This document shows, in pieces, positions 13,224 to 25,907 of a stretch of DNA of 64,000 nucleotides; positions within the stretch are counted from its first letter, which is position 1; every line of letters begins with the position of its first letter. The stretch is from positions 9,823,001-9,887,000 of the forward strand of contig OX485807.1 in assembly GCA_950295325.1 (NCBI GenBank), given 5' to 3'. Both the position numbers and the translations under genes were made by a program. Under the pieces are notes generated by a model, which worked only from the letters and a program-made list of their open reading frames with translations, was not told where the DNA came from and made no database searches. This DNA is from Polytrichum commune (Eukaryota; Streptophyta; Polytrichopsida; Polytrichales; Polytrichaceae).

Positions 13224-13889
13224 ATGGGAAAACATGGGGACAAAATGAGAAGTAAAAGGGAAGGGGAATTCACTGAGGTTGATGACAAATGCCTCATGTG
13301 TACCCACCACATTCTAGAGAGCATCACACACGTATTTTGGGACTATAGAGTGGCTAGGAGGGCATGGGACTTTTCAATTGGCATAATTAGCATGATGAAA
13401 GCATGCACCAATCGTATGGTTCCGTGGAAAGAACTTGATTGGCATCATGGGATATTTGGGAAGAAGATCCCCTCTTCTCTCATCAAAGTTTTTAGGATTT
13501 GGCCTCTTTTGAGGGGCATCACGTTGTGGACCATGTGGATTGAAAGGAATGACCTCACTGTCAACAATAATAGGTGGGATGAACAAAAAGTACATGGGAC
13601 AATTCGGCAAGACCTCTTTGACTATGCTAGAATTCTATGGGGAAAATCATTGAAATAGTCTAAGAAAAACACACACTATAATGATAGTCTCGCAAAGTTT
13701 AATATGGTGTGGGGGAGGAATGATAAGATCGTGTGCCACATTATGATGCCTAATGTGGGCTTAGTTAGACATGTTTGGATGCTATACCTTTCACGGGGTC
13801 TTGTAGTTTCATCATATGCCCCCAAGAGAGTCCCCAACTCTCTTTGTCGGGTCTTGGTGGCCTTGTATGTTTATTTGGTAGTGATATAA
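13224..13889 (+). pseudogene. LINE zf-RVT zinc-binding tail, broken
   Basis: The frame holds CLMCTHHILESITHVFWDY, the zinc-binding zf-RVT motif (C-x2-C ... H-x4-C) at the end of many plant LINE reverse transcriptases. It is followed by LWTMWIERN, matching the usual W-x2-W-x-ERN signature. The last zinc ligand, normally Cys in a DC-P context, is Tyr here. A TAG at 13656 interrupts the frame, which then runs on in the same phase from 13659 to a TAA at 13887. The missing ligand, the stop and the frame shift from the upstream fragment show that it is dead. Confidence 0.75.
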
Positions 13890-13935
13890 ATATTTGTTTC
13901 ATTTGTGTCAAAAAAGAAAAGAAAAAGAAAGTAAA
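13890..13935 (+). repeat. A-rich 3' tail of the LINE
   Basis: An AAAAAAGAAAAGAAAAAGAAAG-type tract follows the broken LINE frame by a few tens of bases, as expected for the 3' end of a target-primed retrotransposon. No clear target-site duplication was found. Confidence 0.55.
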
Positions 13936-16900
13936 AAAGTCGGGTGAAATTTTTGGGACCTTCTCTTTTCACCTTTCAAACTTTGAAAGAATCTAAAATA
14001 AGGTATGCGCATGGGACCTTTTTCTTAAATCTGAAATCATCTTATGTAAGGTCAGTTTGGCCCACCCATCCTAGTAGGACAAACTAGAAAGCCGGTTTTC
14101 ATTAGCCCGACACCACTCTTGTATATGGTAATTAAAGCATCATGAACTCAAGGTTTTGGACTAAACCCATGGCTTCATGGGCTTTACTTTACAAATAACT
14201 CTAAACTTGTTATGGCCTTTTCAAGAACCTTTCAAGGTTTTGAACCAAATTTGGAACCATGTTTATAAGACTTGGAAACATATTGAGCTTGGACAACTTC
14301 CTAAGGAGACCATGTTTGGACTTATGATTTGCATCCTTCCGTTTCCAACCCAAAGGTGATGCTAAGTTCGGAAAGTCAACTGATATAAATGCTTTTAAAT
14401 TGTAACTTTAAAAAAATAATTAAATGGCGGTGGTGTAAGAAGGCACTTGTTTAGAGTGTTCCCGTAGGGAATTTACAGTCATTTTAAACATGTGAGCAAG
14501 GGTTGTGAGGATAAAATGATTTAGAAATTCTCATGGTCATGGTGAATGGTTTGAAGATCATGATCAAGATAAATCCACGTGTTGTGTATAAGCTTTGGTC
14601 ATGGGACACAATGTAAAGTGGACACAACGTTTTTAACGAATTATTAAAATACATAAAATACTTAGAATGTACAACTAAAACCAGGTGTTTAAAGTAGATG
14701 CATGTTTTTAACATATTTTCATGTGACTAGGTCGTTTCATTCTCCGCTAAGAAAACCTATTCAAATTTTGTGGCCGCAAAACATGGGAAACCACCAAACA
14801 TTCTTCGTTTTTGGAAATGTAATATTCCATGTCACTTTCTCATTCATCGATTGACATGCTCATCCATGGTTACTTTTATTTCTCGTGACCTCATGTCAAA
14901 CAAAGTGGGTCCGCCATTTATTTCTCAAATCAATGAGGAATTTTAGAATGCGATGGTCATGAATGTAAATTATGCCCTTAGTGCAATGTTGAGTGGTTAG
15001 CCGCATATTAAAATATACAATGGAAGGTTAATGGAGGATTAGGATAACTTAACTCCCATTAATCTCCAAGGCTACATATATGTTGATGTTGCACTTAGTT
15101 TGACAATGTTTCTCAAACGGTTGTAGTATCTCACATGTAGTGTATGTGATGCAATGAATACCACCTCAAGTATTTCATGTGAAATTGCATTGTAATTTTT
15201 TTTAAATGAAATCCTCTATTTTTATTTACCCTTTGGATATCATGAAGGTATCAATAGGTACTAATCAGCCCATTCTAGAAGAACCACCACATTTTCAAAA
15301 ATATTACCTCAACCTTCACATTAATTGCCATGAGAATCCTTAGCAACATTACTAGCCTTCACTTGTGTGTGGCCTTATCTCATTGAGGTTATCTCTATCT
15401 CATTGATCTCATTCAATCTCATTGATCACCTAACATTGGTTTGTAGTGTCCATATTAAGGCCATCCTAGCCATAGATTTTTTTTGCCAATTGGGTGCCGT
15501 CAATCGCAACCACGAAAGTGATGATTTACGAAAGCCAATTGGTCACCAACACATGGTTGTGAGTGTCATCGTGGATGTCTTTGTTGGCCAAGAGAAGAAT
15601 GTTACATAAATTGAACAAAAATGTGAAACCCCCTTACATGGAAGTGTATGTTAATTTTCCATGAAGAACAAGAGTTAGTGGCTGACACAATTGTTAGAGG
15701 AAGTTGAAGTTCAAGGAGGAGGGTTAACAATATCATTGTTCATAAACTTGACATTGGCTTTTGTTTGGGTTTGGGAATTTGGATTTGCATAGACTTGGCG
15801 TGGACTCGATATTGTCATATTCTACACTATAGTAAACCATGATGGCATGTTCTAATAATTCAAATTGTGCATGCACATTTTGAATTTATTATTCTATTTA
15901 TAGAAAATATATAAAGTTCATACAACATTCAAACTCAGTAAGTATGGTGACCACCACAATCTAACTTGCATGTCTGACAACATGACAATCTCACATCTCG
16001 TATGTTGTCCCTTGAACTCCACATGGATGTGCTTGACTATCACATGGTTGGCAATCATGTCAAAAGCTTCATTAACGTCGGCAAAGTCTAATTCATTTTA
16101 CCATAATGACCAACACACAAACAAACAAAACCACAAGAGTACATTCACCATGTTTTGATAATGTTTCCCTAATTTGTTTGAGTTGTGAAATGACATCCAT
16201 GTGGTTTCACCCATTCTTGGGTCCATGTTTATGTGGGACCCTAAAGAAGGCCATCCAACTTCTCCATTTGTTGACATTATCGCGTACATGGGAATTCACC
16301 TTAAAACAAAATCAGAAGAGCATATTTCACCATGTTTTGATATCAATTTACCATATGACACGTGTTTATTAACATGTTTCATGTTTTTTTATTCATAAAA
16401 AGACCCATGCGTGGTGTTTGACTAAGATACATGAGGATATGTGAAACACCAATGGTTTCCATGTATCACCAATTGATAGAAAAATTACTTTATGGTTCTC
16501 ATGTCGATCCACTCCCACATTAGTGTGCTCAATGCTCAATCACTAAGTCAAATGACCTTGCATTATCATTTCATATATGACTAGGATCCACATAAGGCAC
16601 TTACGACATAGGGTAGTTCATATTTGGATGGATCACATCAATTCAAGAGTTGTTTGGAATTGAGGGGCACCAAATAATATGGCCACTTGTTGTTATACAT
16701 GATTAGCATTCAATGACTCACCACCCTCAAGTCACTTGTTTATGAGGTCTATGCTCTTCTTTTGTCACCAATGCTTGTCTATGATTAGAACAATATCATT
16801 ATCAAACAAGTATTCAAAATTCAATGATATTAAATTATTAACCTTCTTCAAAACATGCAAGCGTTTTTTGACAAGAGCCAACCATATGTTGCCAATGCTT

Positions 16901-16980
16901 ATGATTTAATGAGATCAAAACATGCAAAATGTGATTTCTCAAGCAATTCCACGATACACAATAATGTAGATAACATGTCC
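13936..16980. other. intergenic DNA, no gene seen
   Basis: Only short unrecognised open frames are present. A few local direct repeats occur, such as CACCATGTTTTGAT near 16147 and 16328. There is no domain or exon structure. Confidence 0.5.
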
Positions 16981-16982
16981 TA

Positions 16983-17141
16983 ACATTATTCAAATCCATA
17001 ACAATGTTATGTGGGACTGACAATATTCCACGCAATATTTCCGGATATTCCCCACGTTCAATTTGAAGGTGGGGAATATCCTAGAATATTACGTGGAATA
17101 ATGTTAGTCCCACATAACATTGTTATGGATCTGAATAATGT
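16983..17141. mobile_element. palindromic MITE, copy 1, TA-flanked
   Basis: A 159-bp near-perfect foldback. The left arm (ACATTATTCAAATCCATAAC, then AATGTTATGTGGGACT and GATATTCCCCAC) is mirrored on the right by GTGGGGAATATCC, AGTCCCACATAACATT and GTTATGGATCTGAATAATGT. A short loop lies near 17070. TA flanks both ends, suggesting a Tc1/mariner-type origin. A second, more diverged copy is at 27501. Confidence 0.85.
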
Positions 17142-17492
17142 TATGGTCATTGTAGTGGTGCACTTAACATTATTTAGCAACACCTCATTTCATGTAAGAA
17201 ATGCATAAGATATTCCCAATAAGCCAAGGTGTTGGGTTGAACACTGCTCATGAAGTGCACAAGTAGAGAATCTACATGGTTCAAGGGAGGATGCAACGAT
17301 GACTATTGGTCAAAGTTAAACGAACTCTATAATGCTAAGGTAGACGTGCCCATATTGGGTACTTATTTCAATTGGACACCTAGTTTGAGGGGCAAATGTT
17401 TAGGTGTGCCTCCAAGGAAGGATGCCAAAAAGATATTAGATTGAGATGCTCAATACATGCTAACCATTCTATGTTCAATGGTTAACATAATT
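17142..17492. other. intergenic DNA, no gene seen
   Basis: A 64-codon open frame at 17250 shows no known domain. Nothing else was recognised. Confidence 0.45.
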
Positions 17493-17504
17493 GGGGGGGG
17501 GGGG
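17493..17504 (+). repeat. G12 homopolymer
   Basis: Twelve consecutive G bases in AT-rich DNA, one of seven such runs in the window. No partner C run lies close by. Confidence 0.9.
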
Positions 17505-17832
17505 ACCTTATGATCATTTAAAGAGCACAAGAATATGCACCTCATAATGAATAAGATGTTCACATGAGCTCCAAGATTTATGAGAGAAATGGCTATATGA
17601 CCTTGATTTAAATTTGCTAATCATTTCATACTAATTGCATGTTTCATATCCTAGGTAAAGTGTACTAGTCAGAATAGTAACCATTTTCGACCCATCTTGA
17701 TAGAGGTTCTACTAGGATTACATAAGAGAAAAAAACAAAATAAAAATAGTGGTCACTTAGTAATGTTATGAATATTCATCCAAGTTAATTATGATGTCAT
17801 CGCATTCAATGTCGACCTCATACTATGGGGTT

Positions 17833-17916
17833 GGGGCGAACCAACCCGTACACTGGTGCCTTGGAGGCAAGGGTTTAGGCATCCAAGAAGGAACGAGCGT
17901 ATGGGTTGGTTCACCC
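17833..17916. mobile_element. small hairpin MITE with conserved loop, copy 1
   Basis: Arms of about 32 bp are inverted: GAACCAACCCGTACACTGG on the left mirrors TATGGGTTGGTTCACCC on the right. The loop is GGGTTTAGGCATCCAAG. A second copy at 38387 keeps both the arms and the loop (GAGTTTAGGCATCCAAC). Confidence 0.75.
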
Positions 17917-19918
17917 AAATCATACTATTGTGGACCACACCAATTTCGAAAATGTGGATGCTCCAAAGTCAATGTAGTCCACACAAATGAGCCAAACGTC
18001 CTATCCATCAATGATAGTTGCAGGCTTTGACTTTTAGAAATAAAATGGAGTTTGTGTTTTTCGCAAAATTCCATGCTCTTCTAATGGATTTGAATTGACC
18101 TATAAAACTCTTCATAAATCATGAATGCATTGAGTATGGGTGGAAAATGGTGTTCCTATCACATTGACATGTAAGTAAAGGAAGATTTGGATAAGATATG
18201 AACAAAATATTGGTACAAAGTGTGGCATGACTAAGATGATGGTGGAATTGTAGATGTAAGTTGCCAATCTTATGTTAGAATTCACAATGTGAATTACTCC
18301 TTTGGTAAGACGACTTCACAAAAGTACAAACTCAACTTCACAAAGGTTCATTCATGAACCTTCCAACCAATGTTTCTAGAGTGTTCTACCAATTCTACAA
18401 ATCTTTTAAATGAGTTCATGATTTTTCTAAATCAACTTGACATGTGGCCACCTCGATTTCATGATAGTGGACCTTTGCCTCTAGCAGCTTCATGTATCTT
18501 ATGAACCAATTCCATGAAATACAACATGCTATTGAAGATGTTGGACACATGTACTTTCATTTGTCATCATGTAGTCTATTTCTCAATGTTGCAAATGGGT
18601 ATTTAGACACATCAAAAGCCATGTCCAACATAATGATTCCCAATATTATCAAACATTATCAAGCCAATTTGATGATGATGATGTGCATGCAAACACTACA
18701 TACATGGTCTGAAGAGAGGTCAATGGAAATTTTGGTAGAGCTAAGGTTGAGGCATCCATAGTTGACCATGTCCATTTAAGTGCCCACTAAGGTACATGTA
18801 ATGGTGACATGGATGCGATCTACATTTTATAGGCGAGTGGAGTTAAGGTTTTTGTGGTGGTAGCTTGTAATTGATTACCCTTGTAGGAGTTTTGACAATT
18901 GTCATAGCCAAGAATTAGCATTTAGATGAGTGGTTGTGGGTTAACCTATAAATCGATTGTGCATTCCAATAAACTTTACCGCTTCAAAATTTGGAGCAAA
19001 TTCCATATTCGTGACTTTCTATTTCTTTTTTCATTCTCCTTAAAATTTATTTCTCTTTGCAAGAAAACTAATCCTTGGCTATTACTCCTCCTAAATAGAT
19101 GCAAAGTCTCTTATTTTAACGGTTATAGATGCCTCAACCTTAGTTGTGGGGAGTGATTAGAAAATTCTTGTAGAAGAAGTATTTTTTCTTTGTGAAACAA
19201 AATTATATAATTCATAAAATTGATTATGTGAAGTTGTGAACATGGATACCAAATCATGAAATTTTCACAACATGTAGTGAAATTGATAAAAAAATCCAAG
19301 CTAAATTGGTTGTCTTTATATATAGTGAACTTGGTTTATGGTTCCAATGAGATTGGTATAGCTTATTACTAAATCGGTTTAATAAGAATATGGATGTGAT
19401 ATTATGCTTCTTTGAATTCATCTTACCAAAAGAACATATAAAATTTCAATTTACATAAGAGCTCATGACTACAATAAAGGTGAAATGTCCTCATTCACGC
19501 CAACCCTAGAGGCTACCGTTGTCTCTCTCTCTATTGATCTTATTCAAGAGATTTAATGCAATTATCACATATTTCAAAGAAAATCATCACGATCACTGCA
19601 TCTAGTCATACCGAATGGAAAAGAATCTATGGTATGCATAGTTTAAGTCAACGGCAAAAAAACAAGGGGTGTAATGGAGGTCCACTCATGGGTACTAGCT
19701 TTGTCGTTGTTGCTTGGTCCAACCAAAACCATCAAATATCTTGGTGTGTTGCTTTTGAGCAAGGCCTTCATGAAGGAATCATGAGGACTCCTCGAGGACA
19801 TTCAAGACGGAACGCATGTACCAACTAGGCTTTATGATGGACATGTGGGTATTCTTGGCTACTTAAAACTTTCCACCGCATTTTGTGTTGTTAATTGGTA
19901 GCCCTTCTTTACTTGCCC

Positions 19919-19931
19919 GGGGGGGGGGGGG
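19919..19931 (+). repeat. G13 homopolymer
   Basis: Thirteen consecutive G bases, preceded by GCCC. No partner C run was found nearby. Confidence 0.9.
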
Positions 19932-20791
19932 CTTGGAATATATATCATGTTGCAATTTCTAAAAGTTTTGGACCAAGTGTTTTGGACCCCACTCTTAGAG
20001 CTTGGTCCCTTCTTTCCCCAAAAGAAAAACATCCTTGAAGTATGGATAATGTTTTTTGGGATTTCTCAAGGCAATCGAATAACTATTTCATTGGCAACGT
20101 TTTACAAAGGTCCTAGAGCATTCCACACATAAGAACGTTTATCATGTTCTTTAAGTTGCTTATAAGTGGAAGGACACTTGGTCCAATTATTGCCACTCAT
20201 GTCACGCACGAATTTCATTATTTTCAATCATATGTATATTTCAAGGGAATGTAAATTATACACCTTTTAGAAAATGCAACAACCTGATTGTGATCTCAAA
20301 TTTGTGGGTTGCATATGAATTCCAACAATATATACTAATGCACACATCAACACACTACTCGTTGGGCTCCTAGTTGATTTGTTAGGTATTCAATAAAGGG
20401 TCAACTATTTGAATTTTGTATGTTTGGACCGAAGTCTACCTTTTTCAGTAAATTCTCTTTGCAACTTAGGGTTTTTAAAACGATAATCATGTAGATTGCA
20501 ATGAGTGTACATGATATGCATCCTCCACAAGCTTTAGGTCAAAATGGGTGAACCTTATTGTCAAGTTTACCATGTGATGGTGGGAAAGTGCCATGGTCAA
20601 CACCAATTTAGTTTTCTAAAATGCCAATAAGGGTACTTTGAAAGGGTGAAAATTGATTCCTTGCTTCAACAACTACACTAAATAATCCTATTATTGTGTG
20701 TGAGATTTAGATTGCAAGTTATTAATGTGGGTCATTATAAGATGTGGGGACAAAGGGCTCATAATATCCGCCTACTCAAAAGGGTGCAACT

Positions 20792-20838
20792 TTATATATA
20801 TATATATATTTATTTATTTATTTGGTTTGGTTTGGTTG
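20792..20838. repeat. compound microsatellite (TA)n-(TTTA)n-(GGTTT)n
   Basis: A TATATA run passes directly into TTTATTTATTTATT and then GGTTTGGTTTGGTTG. Confidence 0.9.
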
Positions 20839-22670
20839 TAGGGTGAAAACAATGTGGGTCCAATGGCAAATGTCCACAAAATAAATAAATTCATGCACCA
20901 CATCCAAAACTTTAAAAGAATTTCTAATGCATTATACAAATTATGTCTTGCACATATAATGTCCCACCTGACAAATTTGGACCTCAAATCTCGAATTGTA
21001 GTGTAGATGCATTCCCTTGGCAATGCACATGCTTTGTCCATGAACACATACATTCAAGGTTAGAAAAACATGTCGAGGACATTGTCTTGCAAGTTCCAAA
21101 TGGACTTAACCCATATTCTTCAGAGATAATCAAGTTGAACTTTATTACAAGATCAATTATTTTTCATCATTCCTCATAATGGAATACTTGAATCCCTTTA
21201 CCAACAAAATCTACATGATGTGTGGAAGCGATAATACTCGCACATTTTGGATAAATAAAACAGATTTGGGCAAACCATTGAAAAAATTCCCCAAGTTGCC
21301 CTTATTTCCCAAATTCATACCTTCATGAATTGCTAAGTTATCACTACAAAGTTGTACTATGTAAGAATACATTTCATAATTTGAAGGTTCATATAAATCA
21401 TCGTGTGTCCCATACAAACACACCGTTGATCTCATACGAGGATTTTAAAATAAATAAAATGATGAGTGACCACTACTGGTAAACTAGACTAGGAGTAGGA
21501 TGATTATTGTGTGGGCCCAAAACTGCACGAAAAAAGGATACAATGATTGACCAGATAGATCTTGTTTCACAACACTTAAAGTCACTTTTGGGTGCTAGTG
21601 AGTTAACCGTTTTGTGTACATTCATATGCAAAGTAGGGTACTTTGATGCCCAGCTTAGGGAGACAAGTTGACTACTTGCCTCTTTGAAAAAAGGTAACTA
21701 AGTATACGCATGGAATAAAATCACGAAACAACTCCGTGTCTCAAAAATACTGCACAAGTTTCAAGTCACTCTTTCTAATCGGCCGAATCAATTAATTTTC
21801 ACCATTGTCCGTTTTTCCCTACCTTATATATACACGCCCGTGAATGCCCTGTAGTACGTAGCTGCTCTACCAAACCTTCGGTTGCCTACTCGTTACATAA
21901 ATACTGGCTTCTATTAATCACTTTCATAATCACAAGCATATCGACCAAAGTGTGTGATGAAAGTCATTGAGTTGTGAATCCTTCATGACGGATTGTTAAT
22001 TATACACTAGTGAGCTTTAGGCGTCACCTCGCTTATTAAGCACAATTTGGAGAGCCCATTAGTTTTATAAATACAGTACGGAATATTTTCATCCGTTTTG
22101 TGGCTAAAGGTCCCACGGATATAGAGGAAATCCTGGACGCATTATACCACTTGATGTTAGTATTAATTTTAGAATACTTGCTCATTCAAATAAATCATTC
22201 TCCTCAGGTTGCGCTAGTTTGCCCGAGTTGATTGTATTTTGGGTTCTTTCTTGCAAAATTGAATTCTCAAATTGTGTCCCAGAAAACAAACAAATAAATC
22301 ATTCTCTTATAGGAAAAGAGCTCACCGCCAAAACCTAATTCAAGAGACACCTCCAAGATTTCCAAACAACGGTATCTCCTCTCAATCTGGTTCATTTCCA
22401 ACTTGTAGAGCTTCTCAAGATGTTCTCATGACTCCCAAAGCTCTCCCCTTAACCTTCAATTTTTTGGGCAAGATGACTTTTACGATTTAATGTGTTTTTT
22501 CTTCTCATTAAGGAGGGGGATGGTTTCCCCCTCGTGTATTGTGATTAGAATGTGATATTAGACATTGCACACTTGCAAGAGGGCCATTGTCAGCACATCG
22601 CCCCCTTGTCCAACAATGACTTAACTTTTGCTGAAGCAAATCCACCGCCACGGTCTTCATATAACTTATA

Positions 22671-22826
22671 ACTCACCCACACTTACTGGTGCGGGCCACC
22701 AATGAACGATTCCTACCAGGAGGGGCCACTTTTAAAGCGAGTTTAGCTAATGAGAGCCATTGGTTGCAACTAGTGTTGGTACTTGCCGTTCACTGATGGC
22801 CCGCACCAGTAAAGTGTGGGGTGGGT
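22671..22826. mobile_element. 156-bp TA-flanked MITE
   Basis: The ends are inverted over about 40 bp. The left end has ACTCACCCACACTT then ACTGGTGCGGGCCACCA and TGAACG. The right end, read inward, has ACCCACCCCACACTTT, ACTGGTGCGGGCCATCA and TGAACG. TA lies on both sides (22669-22670 and 22827-22828), consistent with a Stowaway/Tc1-mariner-type element. It does not code. Confidence 0.85.
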
Positions 22827-22828
22827 TA

Positions 22829-23999
22829 TTAATTAACACCCAAATATTGCCTTGTTTATCCATAATTATATTATGGAGTTGTTTTTGCACCTCACCTAGA
22901 CACCAAATCTTCCTCGTCCTTGCGTGACAAAACACCATTTCCCCTCTCTTTCATGATCAAATGGTGCTATCGAAATGGCACCAAAGGGTGCTCACATGGA
23001 TGTTGATTGTTTCTTTACATGCAACCTAAAAACAAGTTATACCCATTGATGAGTGTGAGAGTTGGCATTGAACGATGGTATGAATTTCATAACCTATGTT
23101 CACATGTGAATAAAGAGTCTATAACTATGGTATGCAATGTAGGAAACCCATTCTAATAGGTCCAATGCTTTCTTGTCATACCAACAAAGTTTCTTTTTAA
23201 TATTCATTTTTCTAAAAAGTACATGAAGCTAAAGTTGAAATCATGCCGAGACTTACTAAAAACGTTGGATTCGCTTATATAATATTGCTCACATGTTAGC
23301 TTCCCTTTGGGTGACCATGATTGATTATGCTCCATTCACACAAAGTACTTGCATGTTTTTGGAACTAGAATTAAGTGTTGGCATTCATCTACTAACAATT
23401 TAACCCCTAAATGCTTTTAGCATGTTCATACCAATTGTGTATTTTCTAAGTACACTTAACAATATGAAGTCTTTGTCAAAAAAAAATCTTTTAAAATCAC
23501 ATTATGTGGATGTCAAAGAAAGTATCCTTTCCAAGACAACAAGCTATTCATATCCACTAAAAAGGTCACGTCATGACGTGTTATCCCATTTTGAAAGAAT
23601 GGTTGTATGAGAGGCCCAAATGAACAACCACAACCTTGTGATTGTTAACCCCTTAGCGTCTAAGAGGCCCTATCCAAGCCTCTCCATGCATTATAAATGA
23701 ACTATAATGCTAAACATGAATTATAATGCTAAACCGGTCGCCTTCCCAACTTTTTCCCCTGTACCTTGGCCTTGAGACTCTTTGATAATATCACATGAAC
23801 ATGAACAACGATCCCAAGAATGCTTAACCACATGGAATAGGGAGGTTGATGGGTAAAACACGGTGATGGGGGTGGTTAGCATTCATTATTCCTTTCCCAT
23901 GGAAACAAAACCAAATAAAGCACACAACTACTACTACCATTACCCTTATTACCCCCCCCTCCCCCCCGCCGCCAATGCGGCCGTAGTCTAAGTGATCCT
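22829..23999. other. intergenic DNA, no gene seen
   Basis: AT-rich, with short frames only. A C-rich tract (CCCCCCCCTCCCCCCCGCCGCC-like) lies near 23953. Confidence 0.5.
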
Positions 24000-24180
24000 T
24001 GCAATGAACGAGGAGAACCGGCTGCTAGTTACAGATGAACCGGTTGAGATTGAGAAATAACTCGTTGAAGTTCAAGACTTTGAGAAAATTACTGATCACT
24101 CTACCAAATAACATACCCATATGATTCAGCGAAGGAAAACTGAGGTGTGTCAACATGTAACTGGGTGACAAGGGTCACGC
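24000..24180 (-). repeat. dispersed 'ACCGGTT' repeat, minus copy
   Basis: A roughly 175-bp repeat also found at 24620 (minus), 29490, 29820 and 49680 (plus). On the minus strand the shared landmarks run: ACATGTTGACA, a pyrimidine run, GAAGT/AAAGTCTTGAAC, AACCGGTT, ATCTGTAACTAGC and GGTTCTCC. Copies are diverged and do not code. Class unknown. Confidence 0.65.
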
Positions 24181-24619
24181 ACCCTCGAAATGGCGGTGAG
24201 TGGGGACTCAATGTTCAAGATTGAAGCCCTCGTATGAGTTTCATTCTGAGGGGCTCTTAAATTTTAGCCCTTCACTTGAAGGGTTGGTTCAAATCCAAGA
24301 TGTCAATCTAAAGAATATAGAAATGAAATACAAAACTCACATTAAACTCGTGCATGAATTATACGGTACATGTTTCCGGTGCAATGCGGAGACTCAAGAA
24401 TCAACCATCTAACTCCACTTCTTGTAGTGACAAAGCCCTACGCTTGTTGGTTCTTGTGGTGGGCATATTATATCAAGGACTTCAAGTGACGCCTTCATTT
24501 TCAATTTGGAGTTGCGTTTTGAAAGGTTGTTTTGAGAGAGGTATACATTTGGAAGGCCAAATCGCGTTTGAAGGGCATTGAGAATTTCAAACCTGAACAC
24601 CTATGGGAAACTATGATCG
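24181..24619. other. spacer between repeat copies, no gene seen
   Basis: Two overlapping open frames (24200, 70 codons; 24354, 75 codons) show no recognisable domain. Confidence 0.45.
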
Positions 24620-24775
24620 GGGAGAACCGACAATTGGTTACAAATGAAACAACCGGTTGAAATCGGAAACTTCAAAAGATTTACCGATCACTTTAAAAAA
24701 ATCTATAGAATATACCCCAAATTAATAACGAAAAAACCAAAGGATGTCATCAACATGTAACCGGTTGGAGTTGCA
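24620..24775 (-). repeat. dispersed 'ACCGGTT' repeat, second minus copy
   Basis: Same landmarks as the copy at 24000: GGAGAACCG, GGTTACAAATGAA, AACCGGTTG, TTACCGATCACT, and ATGTAACCGGTTGG at the other end. The two copies are in the same orientation about 620 bp apart. Confidence 0.65.
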
Positions 24776-24801
24776 AACACTAGGCCCCGATCACTTGGGG
24801 A

Positions 24802-24819
24802 GGGGGGGGGGGGGGGGGG
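24802..24819 (+). repeat. G18 homopolymer, G-rich tract
   Basis: Eighteen G bases, preceded by GGGGA and followed within 20 bp by GGGGGG, GGGGG and GGCGG runs. The cluster could form a G-quadruplex. It is the longest homopolymer G run in the window. Confidence 0.9.
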
Positions 24820-25387
24820 TTCTCCTCGCAAGTTGGGGGGTTGGGGGCGGTGGTGGTTCAGACAGCATCTCCGGCCTCACATGCTCTTTGTCGCACGCGT
24901 CCTTTTGACAATAACTATGCCTCGGGTGCCTTTGCCCCCCTTGTCAGATGGCAATGCCCCCCAGAGTTAAAACATACTCCAACTGCCCCAGCCCGCCCAG
25001 CTTGCAAAAAAGGAACCCCTCGCCCCGGGCGTCCTCGCTCGTCCTCTGCGGGGCCGTACCCTCGGCAGTGTCCTTTCTGACACTCCTCCACTATTTTATG
25101 TCACATTGCAACCCTGTCACAAGACACCCAATTACGGAGCCCGACCCCCTGCCCTCCCCTGCCCTGCCCTGCCCTAGCCTGCCAGGCCACTGCAGGCCCA
25201 CCCACAACACACACACACATCACAAACATATTTCTAAGCTCACGTCAAGTCCCCTACGTGGCCCAACCTCCAACTCCACATACACATTTTGGCCGTTGGA
25301 GTGGCCGGGACCGGACCGGACCGGACCCGACACGGGATCTTCTCATGCGGGGTAACTTAGCAATTGTGCACCATGGAGATTGGGGTT
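24820..25387. other. GC-rich island, origin unclear
   Basis: About 570 bp rich in G+C, with CG dinucleotides, a CCCTGCCCTGCCCTGCCCT tract near 25152, an ACACACACACAC run near 25208 and CCGGACCGGACCGGACC near 25310. Overlapping short open frames on both strands show no domain. It abuts the family A element at 25391. It may be a captured promoter or an old element, but I could not find matching ends. Confidence 0.45.
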
Positions 25388-25390
25388 TTA

Positions 25391-25904
25391 GGGCCACTTC
25401 ACACATGAGGCTGAGAGCCCGTGACCGTCGTTTCACTTCAAGCACTCTCATTGGTGGGAAAAGGCGGAGCCGGTCCGAGTTCAAGCGTCCCACTTCGCTT
25501 GAGGGGCCGACGGAGTATGTGAATGCAAGATGGATGGTAAAGTGTACGTGGATTCCTGCATGGCATCCAATGGATTCATGTTTCATGGTCACTTGGATTG
25601 TTTTCAAACACCACTTCTTGGAGGTAGGCCTCACGCAAAAATCACCGGGAGACAATGGCACTCCGAACGCTCGCGATTGTTGGTTTATTATTATGATTTA
25701 TCATGCGTGAGGACCCGCGTTGATGGAGATTCATTGCAATAGCATTTGGTTGAGGGCCCGGTCACATGTGACTTCACACTACACTTGAGGGTTCGTGACC
25801 GCACTACATGAGTTTGGAGGTGCGCTGGGACGGCCTTTGGACACTTTCTTTTGGGCTCTCACAATTTTGTGGTCACGGCTCTTGGCGCGTGTGTGAAGTG
25901 GCCC
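25391..25904 (+). mobile_element. family A MITE, intact copy 1, TTA target duplication
   Basis: A 514-bp non-autonomous element. Left end GGGCCACTTCACACA; the right end, read inward, begins with the same 15 bases, and both ends run on to GTGACC about 35 bp in. TTA lies at 25388-25390 and 25905-25907. A TSD of TTA with GGG termini is the signature of PIF/Harbinger-type transposition. The interior holds no transposase. The open frames here on both strands (135-150 codons) recur as decayed sequence in the other copies and are not genes. A GC-rich sub-terminal block (AAGGCGGAGCCGGTCC) is conserved among copies. Confidence 0.9.
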
Positions 25905-25907
25905 TTA

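Larger units (their letters stand above)
17917..22668. other. intergenic DNA, no gene seen
   Basis: A long AT-rich stretch of short unrecognised frames, with simple-sequence tracts at 19919 and 20792. I found no exon chain, RNA gene or terminal inverted repeat in it. Confidence 0.45.

Noticed and set aside
25254-25710. Opposed 135- and 150-codon open frames
   Set aside because: Most of both lies inside the family A MITE and is not kept open in the other copies.
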